DNA from: Gaiellasilicea sp031371615 | Lineage (GTDB): Bacteria; Actinomycetota; Thermoleophilia; Gaiellales; Gaiellaceae | Reading direction: 5' to 3' | Assembly: GCA_031371615.1 (NCBI GenBank) | Contig: JANMJY010000245.1 | Span: 1-22,184, forward strand | Length of the DNA stretch: 22,184 bases | Shown: piece after piece, positions 13,408 through 20,744 of the stretch | How positions within the stretch are numbered: the first letter of the stretch is position 1 | Layout of the letters: each line of letters begins with the position of its first letter | Made by a program: the position numbers and the translations under genes | The notes under the pieces: generated by a model | Database searches by the model: none | Told to the model about the DNA's origin: nothing | The model's input: only the letters and a program-made list of their open reading frames with translations

Positions 13408-15820
13408 TCTTCACACCGGGAGCGGCGGCGAGTCCGGCACGAGGCCGTTGCTCGAGCACTCTCCCGGACGTTCCCGCGCGCCACTGGACTCGCGGCTCGA
13501 GCTTCAGCTTCTTCAGCCGCAGACGAGCGTCGTCGAGGCTCCGGCCGACGAGGTTCGGGATCACCCCCTGCGTCGCCTTCGAGACGACGAGGAGCAGTCG
13601 GTTGTACGCGGAGAGGTAGCCGGTCTTCGGGCTCTGGTCGACGACGACCCCAACGGGTTGCAGCGCCGCCGCGGGCTTGTACACGAGCTCGGCCGTCAGC
13701 GGCTGGGCCTCGACTCGGATCTGCGCGTCGGCGGCGGTCAGCCGGCGCACGTCCGGCACCTCGACCTCGTTCACGAGGCAGTTCGCCGTCTTCGACGGCC
13801 CCTTGCCGGCGAAGTAGACGACCTCCTGGCGCGCGTGGCAGCGGCCGTTGTCCAGCAGCAGCTTGTCCCCCCGCCTCGTGACCAGCTTCGGCGCGGCGTA
13901 GGGAACGGTCGGAGACGGGAAACCCAGCGCCGGCTTGTCCTTGAGCGCCTTCTCGACGAAGGACTTCCAGATCAGCGCCGGGAACGTGCCGCCCGCCACC
14001 GCGTCGCCGTGAAACTCGGTCAGCATCGGCTTCAGCGTTGTCGGGTAGCCCACCCAGACGGCGACGGCGAGCTGGGGCGTGTAGCCGGCGAACCACGCGT
14101 CGCCGTAGTTCTCCGTCGTGCCGGTCTTCCCGGCCACGGGGCGATCCGCCAGGTACGCCCGCTTGCCGGTGCCGTAACGGACGGCCTTCTGCAGGATGGT
14201 GTTGATGATCCCGGCCTGGGTCGAGGTGAGCGCTTCGAACGGCGCCGTCGGCGCGTTGAAGCGCTTTCTGCGCGGCTCCGTGACTTCCTCGATCACGCGC
14301 GGCTTGTTGCCGAACATCGCGCTGTCGACGCGGCGGCCTCCGTGCGCGAGCGTCGCGTACGCCCGTGCCAGCTCGAGCGGCGTGACGGCCTCCGCTCCCA
14401 GCCCGATCGCGTAGTACCCGCGCAGCTTGCTCCGGATCCCCAACCGCCGGGCCGTCTCGGCAACGTTCTTGGAGCCGACGAGCTGGGTCAGCTGCGCGTA
14501 CACGGCGTTGTCCGACTCGATCGTGGCCGTCTCCAGGTTGATCGAGCCGAGATACGAGTCGTTGTAGTTGCCGACGACCCAGTACTTGTCGCCCAGGTTG
14601 ATGGACTGCGGCTTCGACTCGAAACGGGTCGCCGGTGAGATTCCCTCCCGGAGGGCCGTGGCGAGCACGAATGGCTTGAACGCGGATCCGGGCTGGCGCA
14701 CACCCTGGACGGCGAGGTTGAACTGGCTCTTGCGGTAGTTGTTGCCGCCGACCATCGCCCGGACGGCGCCGTTGCGGGGATCGATCGCGACGAGCGCCGC
14801 CGAGGGGCCGTCGGGATTGGTCAGCCACTTCGAGATTGCGTCCCGCGCCGCCTCCTGGAGATCCAGGTCGATCGTCGTCCGCACCTTCAGCCCGCCGCCG
14901 AAGACACCCGCCGACCCGTATTCGTCGATCAGCTGCTGCTTGACGTAGTTGACGTAGTGGAGGGCTCCGTGCTGCCCCTCGGTGCCGCCGAGCCTGACGC
15001 GGTCCGGGTCGGGCAGCCGCGCCGCGTTCGCGTCGGCGTACTGCCCTACCGTGATCATCGACTCGTCGAGCATCGCGCGGAGCACGACCTGCCGCCGAGC
15101 CCTGGCGCGAGCGGGGCTCGTGACCGGGTCGTAGCGGCTCGGGTCGGCGGGGATGCCGGCGAGGAGCGCCGCCTCGGGAATCGTCAGCTCCTTCGCGCCA
15201 TGGTGGAAGTAGGCGAGCGCCGCCTGCTGGACGCCGTAGGCGCCGTTCCCGAAGTAGATCGTGTTCAGGTACTCCTGCAGGATTCTCTTCTTGGGCCAGG
15301 CGCTCGAGCGCTCGAGCTGCCAGGCAAAGGCGGCCTCCCGCACCTTGCGGCCGATCGTCTTCTGGTCGCGGTCGAGCGAGTTCTTGACGAACTGCTGCGT
15401 GATCGTCGAGCCGCCCTCGACCACCTTCTGCTGGCGGATGTCCGCGACGAGCGCGCGGCCGATGCCGCGCAGGTCGATCCCGTCGTGCTCCCAGAAGCGG
15501 CGGTCCTCGATCGCCACGATCGCGTGCCGCATCGGGTCGGCGATGTCGTCGTACTTGACGAGCGTCCGCGCCTGCGAGCCACGCAGCACTGCGAGGATCT
15601 TCTGGCCGCTCGAGTCGTAGATGTAGCCGTTGACCTGGTTGTCGAGCTGCTTCTGCGGATCGAACTTGCCGGAGTCGATCTCGCTCGCGACCGCGCGGAT
15701 CAGCCCGAAGCTGAACGACACCGACCCGAGCAGCCCGAGGACGGTGAGGAGCGCAAGGAGGCGAAGCTTGCGGATCCGGCGGCGCGGACGCCCCGGTCGG
15801 CTCTTGCTGAACGGCCGCAA
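13367..15820 (-). CDS. class A penicillin-binding protein (transglycosylase-transpeptidase) with PASTA domains
   Basis: An 817-residue bifunctional peptidoglycan synthase. It has a basic cytoplasmic N-terminus (1-20) and one membrane helix (about 20-42). The GT51 transglycosylase domain includes E105 in AIEDRRFWEHDG and GGSTITQQ (137-144). The transpeptidase domain has S379-AF-K382, S436-DN and K565-TG. Two PASTA-like repeats follow (about 685-750 and 752-812, VPDVRRLTAADA and IPNLVGRSLDDAR), which may sense muropeptides or nascent wall. All catalytic motifs are intact. The start is TTG 15818-15820; an in-frame stop (the recQ TAG) 27 bases upstream leaves no ATG or GTG. A -10-like TACAAT ends seven bases before it. 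The 3' end overlaps the DNA glycosylase gene. Confidence 0.95.
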   Translation of the reverse strand: MRPFSKSRPGRPRRRIRKLRLLALLTVLGLLGSVSFSFGLIRAVASEIDSGKFDPQKQLDNQVNGYIYDSSGQKILAVLRGSQARTLVKYDDIADPMRHAIVAIEDRRFWEHDGIDLRGIGRALVADIRQQKVVEGGSTITQQFVKNSLDRDQKTIGRKVREAAFAWQLERSSAWPKKRILQEYLNTIYFGNGAYGVQQAALAYFHHGAKELTIPEAALLAGIPADPSRYDPVTSPARARARRQVVLRAMLDESMITVGQYADANAARLPDPDRVRLGGTEGQHGALHYVNYVKQQLIDEYGSAGVFGGGLKVRTTIDLDLQEAARDAISKWLTNPDGPSAALVAIDPRNGAVRAMVGGNNYRKSQFNLAVQGVRQPGSAFKPFVLATALREGISPATRFESKPQSINLGDKYWVVGNYNDSYLGSINLETATIESDNAVYAQLTQLVGSKNVAETARRLGIRSKLRGYYAIGLGAEAVTPLELARAYATLAHGGRRVDSAMFGNKPRVIEEVTEPRRKRFNAPTAPFEALTSTQAGIINTILQKAVRYGTGKRAYLADRPVAGKTGTTENYGDAWFAGYTPQLAVAVWVGYPTTLKPMLTEFHGDAVAGGTFPALIWKSFVEKALKDKPALGFPSPTVPYAAPKLVTRRGDKLLLDNGRCHARQEVVYFAGKGPSKTANCLVNEVEVPDVRRLTAADAQIRVEAQPLTAELVYKPAAALQPVGVVVDQSPKTGYLSAYNRLLLVVSKATQGVIPNLVGRSLDDARLRLKKLKLEPRVQWRAGTSGRVLEQRPRAGLAAAPGVKITLVVARARGAAD

Positions 15821-15827
15821 GGGTTGG

Positions 15828-15833
15828 ATTGTA
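15828..15833 (-). promoter_or_regulatory. -10 box (TACAAT) for the penicillin-binding protein gene, leaderless
   Basis: On the minus strand TACAAT ends seven bases before TTG 15820, within the 27-base gap after recQ. There is no Shine-Dalgarno site. If used, translation would begin on a leaderless TTG, which is uncommon. Confidence 0.5.
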
Positions 15834-15847
15834 GCCCTGGTCTGCGG

Positions 15848-17818
15848 CTAGGCCGCAGCGATCACGGCGAGCACGTCGTCGCCGTACCGCTCGAGCTTCG
15901 TCGGGCCGAAGCCCTTGACGGCGGCGAGATCGAGTTCGGACGTGGGCTTGGCGGTCGCGAGCTCACGCAGCGTCGCGTCGTGCAGGACGACGTAGGCGGG
16001 CACCTCGTCGACACGCGCGCGCTCTAGTCGCCACGCGCGCAGGCGTTCGAACAGGCCCTCGTCGGCAGGCCCGGCAGCGGTTGCCGCAGTGCCGATCCTC
16101 GGCAGCGCCGCACCCGGCACGGCGCGCAGCAGCCTGAAGCCGTCATCGCTCTCGAACGCCTCGAGGGCGCCGGCGGCCTCGAGCAGCTGGACCCAGCGCT
16201 TGACCTCCGCCTGGGTGGCGGCTGCGAGCAGGCCGAAGTGGGGGGAGCGCTGCGCGGAACGTGGCGCGCTCATCGAGCCGCGGAGCATGGCCGCCAGCCC
16301 GGTTCGGCCGAGCGGCCAGCGCAGCTCGAGCACGGCACGATAGATCGAGCCCGAGACGTCCTCCGGCAGCGGGGCGGTCGCGGCGGGCTCCGCCGCTGCT
16401 GCGGCGAGCGGAGCGCAGACGTCGCACATGCCACAGTCCTCGACGAGCGTCTCGCCGAAGTGCTCGGCCACCTGCCGGTGCCGGCAGCCTCTCGACTCGG
16501 CGAAGCGGACGAGCCGGTCCGCGCGCGTCAGCGCCTCCCGCTCGTAGCGCGCGAGCAGCGCGTCGATCCGGGCGGCGGCGTCCACAGGTGGCTCGGGGAC
16601 CTCGATCTGCATCGCGCGGCCGGAGTCGAAGCCGCGCCGAACGAGTCCCACTTGTTCCAGCATCCCGACGAGGACGCGAGGGTCGGGCTCCTGGCCGAGC
16701 TCCTCGGGCGCGACCTCGCCGCGGCCGCGGAGACGCGCGTAGATGGAGCGCAGGTCGGCCACTGTCGGAATGTCGGAGCGCGCGAACCGGCGCAGCTGCT
16801 GGGCGTCGGCACGGCTGGCGAGCAGGAGCGTGTCGGACGCGCGCCCGTCACGGCCGGCCCGCCCGACCATCTGCACATAGCTCTCGAGCGACTCCGGGTA
16901 GTTGTAGAGCGCGACCAGCCGGATGTCCGGCTTGTCGATCCCCATTCCGAACGCGGTCGTTGCGACCACGGTCTGGATCCGGCCCTCGATAAACGCCTCC
17001 TGCGCCGCCGATCGCTCGTCCGGCTCGAGCCCCGCGTGGTAGTGGACGGCCGCGAGATCGTGGACGCGAAGCGTCCGGGCGAGGCTCTCGCAGCTGCGAC
17101 GGGAGCGGGCGTAGACGATCGCCGAGGCGCCGCGCAGCTCGTGCAGGCGGCGAACGAGCGTCCGGAGCCGCGCCTCTTCGCCGTCGACAATCTCGACGTC
17201 GTAGCGCAGGTTCGACCGCACGACGCTCGTCCGCACGATCTCGGGGTCGCGGCCGAGTGCGGTCGCGATCTCTCGCTCCGTGTCGGGAGTCGCCGTGGCC
17301 GTCATGCCGAGGATCGCCGGCTTCCCGAGCGCGTCCAGGGCGCGCCGGATGAAAAGGTAGTCGGGCCGGAAGTCGTGGCCCCACATGCTCACGCAGTGGA
17401 CCTCGTCGATGACGACGAGCCCGACGTCGATGCCCGCGATCGCCTCGAGGAAGCTCCGCTGCCGCAGCCGCTCGGGTGCGACGTAGAGCATGCGGAAACG
17501 CCCCTCGGAGACTCCTCGCAGGCGAGCCGCGGCCTCGTCCGCGCTGAGCGAGGAGTTGATCAGGGTCGATTGCGCCGCGACCTCCGGCGGGAGCTTGTCC
17601 ACCTGGTCTTTCATCAGCGCGATCAGCGGCGAGAGGACGAGCGTCGGCGTCGGCCGCAGCATCGCCGCGAGCTGGTAGGTCAGCGACTTGCCGGAGCCGG
17701 TCGGCATCAGCGCGAGCGTGTCGCGCCCCTCGACCGCGGCGCGGACGACCTGCTCCTGGCCCGGCCGAAAGTCCTCGAATCCGAACAGCCTCGTCAGTGC
17801 GGGCTTCAGCTCGCTCAC
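15848..17818 (-). CDS. recQ: RecQ-family ATP-dependent DNA helicase
   Basis: A 656-residue 3'-5' helicase. It has the RecQ start FGFEDFRPGQEQ, Walker A MPTGSGKS (39-45), DEVH (138-141) in place of the more usual DEAH, and the RecQ loop CVSMWGHDFRPDY. Motifs V-VI read TTAFGMGIDKPDIR and QMVGRAGRDG (316-325). Zinc cysteines are C445, C462, C465 and C468. A winged-helix-like part follows, and the protein ends with an HRDC domain (about 585-656, ATAKPTSELDLAAVKGFGP). The zinc site lies about 65 residues later than in E. coli RecQ because of an extra segment (about 345-440). The start is GTG 17816-17818 (SELKPALTRLFG follows), with TACACT seven bases upstream; the longer frame to 17869 was rejected. 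Confidence 0.95.
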   Translation of the reverse strand: MSELKPALTRLFGFEDFRPGQEQVVRAAVEGRDTLALMPTGSGKSLTYQLAAMLRPTPTLVLSPLIALMKDQVDKLPPEVAAQSTLINSSLSADEAAARLRGVSEGRFRMLYVAPERLRQRSFLEAIAGIDVGLVVIDEVHCVSMWGHDFRPDYLFIRRALDALGKPAILGMTATATPDTEREIATALGRDPEIVRTSVVRSNLRYDVEIVDGEEARLRTLVRRLHELRGASAIVYARSRRSCESLARTLRVHDLAAVHYHAGLEPDERSAAQEAFIEGRIQTVVATTAFGMGIDKPDIRLVALYNYPESLESYVQMVGRAGRDGRASDTLLLASRADAQQLRRFARSDIPTVADLRSIYARLRGRGEVAPEELGQEPDPRVLVGMLEQVGLVRRGFDSGRAMQIEVPEPPVDAAARIDALLARYEREALTRADRLVRFAESRGCRHRQVAEHFGETLVEDCGMCDVCAPLAAAAAEPAATAPLPEDVSGSIYRAVLELRWPLGRTGLAAMLRGSMSAPRSAQRSPHFGLLAAATQAEVKRWVQLLEAAGALEAFESDDGFRLLRAVPGAALPRIGTAATAAGPADEGLFERLRAWRLERARVDEVPAYVVLHDATLRELATAKPTSELDLAAVKGFGPTKLERYGDDVLAVIAAA

Positions 17819-17825
17819 ACGAACG

Positions 17826-17831
17826 AGTGTA
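17826..17831 (-). promoter_or_regulatory. -10 box (TACACT) for recQ, leaderless
   Basis: On the minus strand TACACT ends seven bases before GTG 17818, with no Shine-Dalgarno site. It supports this start over the upstream in-frame alternative at 17869. Confidence 0.5.
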
Positions 17832-17898
17832 CGGCGGCAATCGGAAAGCCTTCGCTCCGAAAGCGTCACGGGAGTGTGCTCTTGGAGCGAAGCGATTC

Positions 17899-17944
17899 TT
17901 GCGCGATGGTGGGATCCGCTCCCGCGGATCCCACCATCTTGCGC
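17899..17944 (-). terminator. 15-bp perfect hairpin flanked by TTGCGC direct repeats, probable terminator of the ferritin-like operon
   Basis: GATGGTGGGATCCGC (17905-17919) pairs perfectly with 17924-17938 around a TCCC loop. It starts six bases after the stop of the ferritin-like gene, the position expected for a terminator. There is no U tract on either strand, so it is not a classical intrinsic terminator. The 34-base palindrome is bounded by exact 6-base direct repeats TTGCGC (17899-17904 and 17939-17944), as an inserted mini-element would be. Confidence 0.6.
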
Positions 17945-18568
17945 CTAAGCAGCTATGAGCGGCTTGACGGCGGCGAGCACGGCCGCCTTGGCCATCGCCT
18001 CGTCGAACGCACCGGGTGCGGGCGTCTGCTTGCGGAGCAGCCGGATCGCGGCGGCGTGCCGAGCCTCGACTTGAACGATCGAGCCGGCGGCGCCGAGCAC
18101 GTCCTTGGACTCGATCATCCCGGCGGCGCCGTTGTAGGCGCTGACACCGGTGTCCTCGAGCGTCTGAGCGAGCTTGAGGAAGCTCGCCTCGTCGGTGAAG
18201 GGGAACGTGAACGTCGGCTCTGCGACGGGTGTGCCGCCGAGGTCCTTGATCGTCCCCGACAACGTCTCGACGTGAGCCGACTCGTGGGCGCCGATCAAGG
18301 TCGCCAGCTTCTTCGTCTCGGCGCTGAGATTCGTGGCGAGACCCTTCTTGTAGAAGTCGGCCTCGAGAAACTCGAGCGTCAGCGCGAAGTTGAGGATGTC
18401 GATATCGCCCATGGCCCCCTGCGCCATCGCGCGCTGAATGAACGGTGACACCGCGGCAGCGCCGTAGACGGCGCCGACGGCGAGCGTGCTCTTGAGCAGG
18501 AACGAGCCCCGGCTCATGCCGTCGATCTCGACAGCCTCGAGTTCAGGGACGGTCAGTTTCGTATGCAT
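17945..18568 (-). CDS. exported ferritin-like (Ferritin_2-type) protein 1
   Basis: A 207-residue protein. Residues 19-51 hold a Tat-like signal (SRGSFLLK, one arginine short of the twin pair), a hydrophobic stretch, and a possible cut after AMA. The rest is a four-helix ferritin-like domain with a full set of candidate di-iron ligands: E66 or E69 (LEFLEADFY), E96 and H99 (HESAH), E138 (LEDT), E168 and H171 (VEARH). Such proteins may oxidise or store iron or act on peroxide outside the cytoplasm; no activity is established. The start is ATG 18566-18568, with AAAGGAGAA seven bases upstream. It lies 28 bases after its paralogue on the same strand, so the two form an operon. A strong hairpin follows the stop. 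Confidence 0.88.
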   Translation of the reverse strand: MHTKLTVPELEAVEIDGMSRGSFLLKSTLAVGAVYGAAAVSPFIQRAMAQGAMGDIDILNFALTLEFLEADFYKKGLATNLSAETKKLATLIGAHESAHVETLSGTIKDLGGTPVAEPTFTFPFTDEASFLKLAQTLEDTGVSAYNGAAGMIESKDVLGAAGSIVQVEARHAAAIRLLRKQTPAPGAFDEAMAKAAVLAAVKPLIAA

Positions 18569-18596
18569 GTGAAGTTCTCCTTTCGTCCGTGAGCGG

Positions 18597-19280
18597 TCAG
18601 CTGACGATGAACGGCATGACCTTCGGCAGAACCTCGTCCATCGACTGAGGTGTGGCGAAGGCGCCGTCGGGGGTGGGTGACTTGCCGGTCAGGATGTTCA
18701 GAGCGGCTGCGTGGCGTGCTTCGACCGAGTGGATCGCGATCGCGGCTGCCAGGATCTCCTTGTCCTTGATCGCCCCGGCCTGGCCGAGGTACGCGGCGGC
18801 GCCGAGGTTCTCGACCGTCGCCGCGAGCTTCAACACGGCGTCGGCGCTGTCGAGCGGGAACGTGGTCTTCGGCTTCTTGGCGGGCTCGCCGAGCTTCTTG
18901 GCGGTTCCGAGCAGGGCGTCGACATGCTGCTGCTCGTGGTCGCCGATCGCCTTGATCAGCTCCAGCGAAGCTCCCGAGAAGAGTCCGCTGTCGATCACCG
19001 CGGCGTAGAAGTCCGCCTCGACGTACTCGAGCGTGAGCGCGTAGTTGACGATCTTCAGATCGCCATCTGATGCCATGGCCTCGGTCTCTGCGGGGGCGGT
19101 CGTCGCCGTCGTGCCAGCGGTCTTGTCGTCCCCGCCGCACGCGGCGAGGAAGAGGCTGAAGGCGGTCGCGCCGGCGACGCCTCCGCCCATCAGCCTGAGG
19201 AACTTCTTCCGCGAGGCGGGATCGTCGGCCAGCTCACGGAGAGCCGGCTGATCCTGGACGTGCTCGTCGGTATTGGTCAT
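18597..19280 (-). CDS. exported ferritin-like lipoprotein 2
   Basis: A 227-residue paralogue of the adjacent ferritin-like protein. It has a Tat-like motif with RK in place of RR (SRKKFLRL, 23-30) and a hydrophobic stretch. The lipobox LAAC (45-48) points to a lipid-anchored C48, followed by a Thr/Ala-rich linker. The ferritin-like domain (about 74-225) has candidate di-iron ligands E85 or E88, E116 and H119 (HEQQH), E157, and E187 and H190 (VEARH). The start is ATG 19278-19280 with GAAGGAG five to six bases upstream. A longer frame running to 20264 lies antisense-free but inside the anti-sigma and sigma genes and is not real. A CGAACC-N16-CGAATC promoter motif lies upstream. Likely the first gene of a two-gene operon. 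Confidence 0.9.
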   Translation of the reverse strand: MTNTDEHVQDQPALRELADDPASRKKFLRLMGGGVAGATAFSLFLAACGGDDKTAGTTATTAPAETEAMASDGDLKIVNYALTLEYVEADFYAAVIDSGLFSGASLELIKAIGDHEQQHVDALLGTAKKLGEPAKKPKTTFPLDSADAVLKLAATVENLGAAAYLGQAGAIKDKEILAAAIAIHSVEARHAAALNILTGKSPTPDGAFATPQSMDEVLPKVMPFIVS

Positions 19281-19339
19281 GGGTCTCCTTCCGGTGCAAG
19301 TGGGGGAAACGGGCGTGCGGCGCTCGTTCCCGGCGTGTT

Positions 19340-19355
19340 CCTGGGGACTCCCAGG
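19340..19355 (-). repeat. small hairpin in the leader of the ferritin-like operon
   Basis: CCTGGG (19340-19345) and CCCAGG (19350-19355) form a 6-bp perfect stem with a 4-base loop. It lies between the proposed promoter (19373-19400) and ATG 19280, so it would be in the mRNA leader of about 86 bases. Function unknown. Confidence 0.4.
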
Positions 19356-19372
19356 ACGAATCGAACAGCAGT

Positions 19373-19400
19373 GATTCGCCTTGCTCCCCGGTCCGGTTCG
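19373..19400 (-). promoter_or_regulatory. proposed ECF sigma promoter of the ferritin-like operon (CGAACC-N16-CGAATC)
   Basis: On the minus strand CGAACC (19400-19395) is followed after exactly 16 bases by CGAATC (19378-19373). The same spacing and nearly the same hexamers occur before the sigma and DUF4331 genes. It lies just after the anti-sigma stop and points at the ferritin-like pair. The spacing suits a -35/-10 pair. Inferred to be read by the neighbouring sigma factor. Confidence 0.55.
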
Positions 19401-19405
19401 GATCT

Positions 19406-20074
19406 CTAGGTCGACGACGCGGTCAAGAGCGCGGCGCCCGTCGGCGCGTCCACGCCGCCGTCGTCCTCGAGCGTGACCGCGATCGTCTGCCCGGCCGCGA
19501 CCGGTCGCGTGAGCAGCGCGACGCCGGGCTGCTCGAAGAGCCCGGCCCGCCGGGGGACCCCGTCCTCGAGGACCCAGATCTCGTAGTCCTTGCCCTTGGG
19601 TGCGGCCGGGAGCGCGCGCACGACCAATGCGGCGTCGCCCTTCGGCGTGACGACGAGGTCGGCCTTGCCGCTCTCGCTCGCAAACGTCCGCGCGTTCGGG
19701 TCGCCGAGCACCGCCAGCTGGCTGTGGGCCCCGTCGAGGTCGCTCGACAGCGATGTCGCCCAGATGCCGAGCCCGATCGCGGCGACCGCCGCGACAGCGG
19801 CGACTGACGACAGGGCTGGAAGCACCACGGTGCGCCGGCGGAAGGGGACGACGTTCGAACGCTCGCTGCGCGCCTGCTCCAGGATCCGGCCGCGCAGCGA
19901 CGCAGGCGGCGTCGGGCCGCCGGCAGCGTGGGCGAGCGCGCTGGACACCTGCCAGAAGCCCTGAAGCTCCTCCCGGCAGCGCTCGCACGAGGAGAGGTGC
20001 TCTTCGAAGGTTGCCCGCTCTGCCGGCTCGAGCGCATCGAGCGCGTAGCCGGCGGTCAGCTCGTGAACGTCCAT
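19406..20074 (-). CDS. RskA-type anti-sigma factor with zinc-finger motif
   Basis: A 222-residue membrane protein. The N-terminal cytoplasmic anti-sigma domain has the ZAS zinc motif H26-LSS-C30-ER-C33 after TAGYALDALEP, a sequence typical of RskA-like proteins. One membrane helix follows (about 83-108), then an extracytoplasmic RskA C-terminal domain (about 110-222, including DYEIWVLEDGVPRRAG and FEQPG). It should hold the adjacent sigma factor inactive until a signal outside the membrane triggers release, often by proteolysis. The start is ATG 20072-20074, with AGAGGAA five to six bases upstream; it overlaps the sigma gene by 19 bases, so the pair is translated together. The signal is unknown. 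Confidence 0.92.
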   Translation of the reverse strand: MDVHELTAGYALDALEPAERATFEEHLSSCERCREELQGFWQVSSALAHAAGGPTPPASLRGRILEQARSERSNVVPFRRRTVVLPALSSVAAVAAVAAIGLGIWATSLSSDLDGAHSQLAVLGDPNARTFASESGKADLVVTPKGDAALVVRALPAAPKGKDYEIWVLEDGVPRRAGLFEQPGVALLTRPVAAGQTIAVTLEDDGGVDAPTGAALLTASST

Positions 20075-20667
20075 GAATTCCTCTCTGCGCCCTCGTCGAG
20101 CAGCTCCCGCAATCGAGAGAGACCCGAGAACATTCTGCTCTTGATCGTGCCCAGAGGCTCGCCGAGCCGCTCGGCGAGCTCAGACTGCGTGTAGCCGCCG
20201 TAATAGGCCAGCTCGAGCGCCTCCCGCTGCTGGTCGGGGAGCTCCTTGAGCGCGCCTTGCACACGGGTTCGCTCCAGGCGCAGCCAGGCTGCCTCCTCCG
20301 CCGAGCCCTCGGAGGGCTCCGGCGCGGACTCGATCGGCTCGGTGCGCCGGCGCTGCTCGCGTCGAACGACGTCGACCGCGCGCCGGTGGACGAGCGTCAG
20401 GATCCACGTCGATGCCTTCGCGCGCTCGGGAATGAACGAGCCGGCGTTGCGCCAGAGCCCGAGGAACGCGTCCTGGACAGCGTCCTCCGCGAGCGACTCG
20501 TCCCGGAGGATCCGGTAGGCCAGCCCGTAGGCGACCCCGCCGACCCGGTCGTAGAGCTCTGCGAGGGCCGATTCGTCGGAGCGCGACACGAGTGCGACGA
20601 GCGCTTCGTCAGAGAGATGGGCGAGATCGCGTCTGCGCACGGTGTCGGGTTCAGCGTAAGCGAGCAC
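20056..20667 (-). CDS. ECF-type RNA polymerase sigma factor (SigK-like)
   Basis: A 203-residue sigma-70 family protein with only regions 2 and 4. Region 2 is about residues 30-100 (LAYRILRDESLAEDAVQDAF, then RAKASTWILTLVHRRAVDVVRR). Region 4 is about 130-185 (LPDQQREALELAYYGGYTQSE and LGTIKSRMFSGLSRLRELL). The RskA-type anti-sigma factor downstream makes a SigK-like assignment the best guess. The start is GTG 20665-20667; the proposed -10 element ends six bases upstream and no Shine-Dalgarno site is seen, consistent with a leaderless transcript. GTG 20640 is an alternative. It is divergent from the DUF4331 gene across a mirror-symmetric control region and likely activates itself and its neighbours. 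Confidence 0.93.
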   Translation of the reverse strand: MLAYAEPDTVRRRDLAHLSDEALVALVSRSDESALAELYDRVGGVAYGLAYRILRDESLAEDAVQDAFLGLWRNAGSFIPERAKASTWILTLVHRRAVDVVRREQRRRTEPIESAPEPSEGSAEEAAWLRLERTRVQGALKELPDQQREALELAYYGGYTQSELAERLGEPLGTIKSRMFSGLSRLRELLDEGAERNSWTFTS

Positions 20668-20673
20668 GGCACT

Positions 20674-20701
20674 GGTTCGGCGGAGTCAGTCGATCGGTTC
20701 G
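20674..20701 (-). promoter_or_regulatory. proposed autoregulatory ECF promoter of the sigma gene (CGAACC-N16-CGAACC)
   Basis: On the minus strand CGAACC (20701-20696) and CGAACC (20679-20674) are 16 bases apart. The second ends six bases before GTG 20667, so the transcript would be leaderless. Together with the mirrored copy at 20717-20744 it forms a dyad centred on 20709. Confidence 0.55.
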
Positions 20702-20716
20702 GCTGCGGAGCCCGGT

Positions 20717-20744
20717 CGAACCGATCTGGGCGTGCAGCCGAACC
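20717..20744 (+). promoter_or_regulatory. proposed ECF promoter of the DUF4331 gene (CGAACC-N16-CGAACC)
   Basis: CGAACC (20717-20722) and CGAACC (20739-20744) are 16 bases apart. Transcription would begin near 20751, leaving a leader of about 27 bases that holds AGGAG (20765-20769) before ATG 20778. It is the mirror image of the sigma-gene promoter. Confidence 0.55.

Noticed and set aside
17905..17938. Insertion sequence or CRISPR repeat
   Set aside because: No transposase, no second copy in the window and no spacer array; kept only as a hairpin or possible mini-element.
16238..18448. 736-codon open frame on the plus strand
   Set aside because: Antisense to recQ and the ferritin-like gene, with low-complexity composition; those minus-strand genes have clear family motifs.
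19281..20264. Upstream extension of the ferritin-like lipoprotein frame to 20264
   Set aside because: The extension overlaps the anti-sigma gene in another frame, has no protein-like pattern, and ATG 19280 has a good Shine-Dalgarno site.
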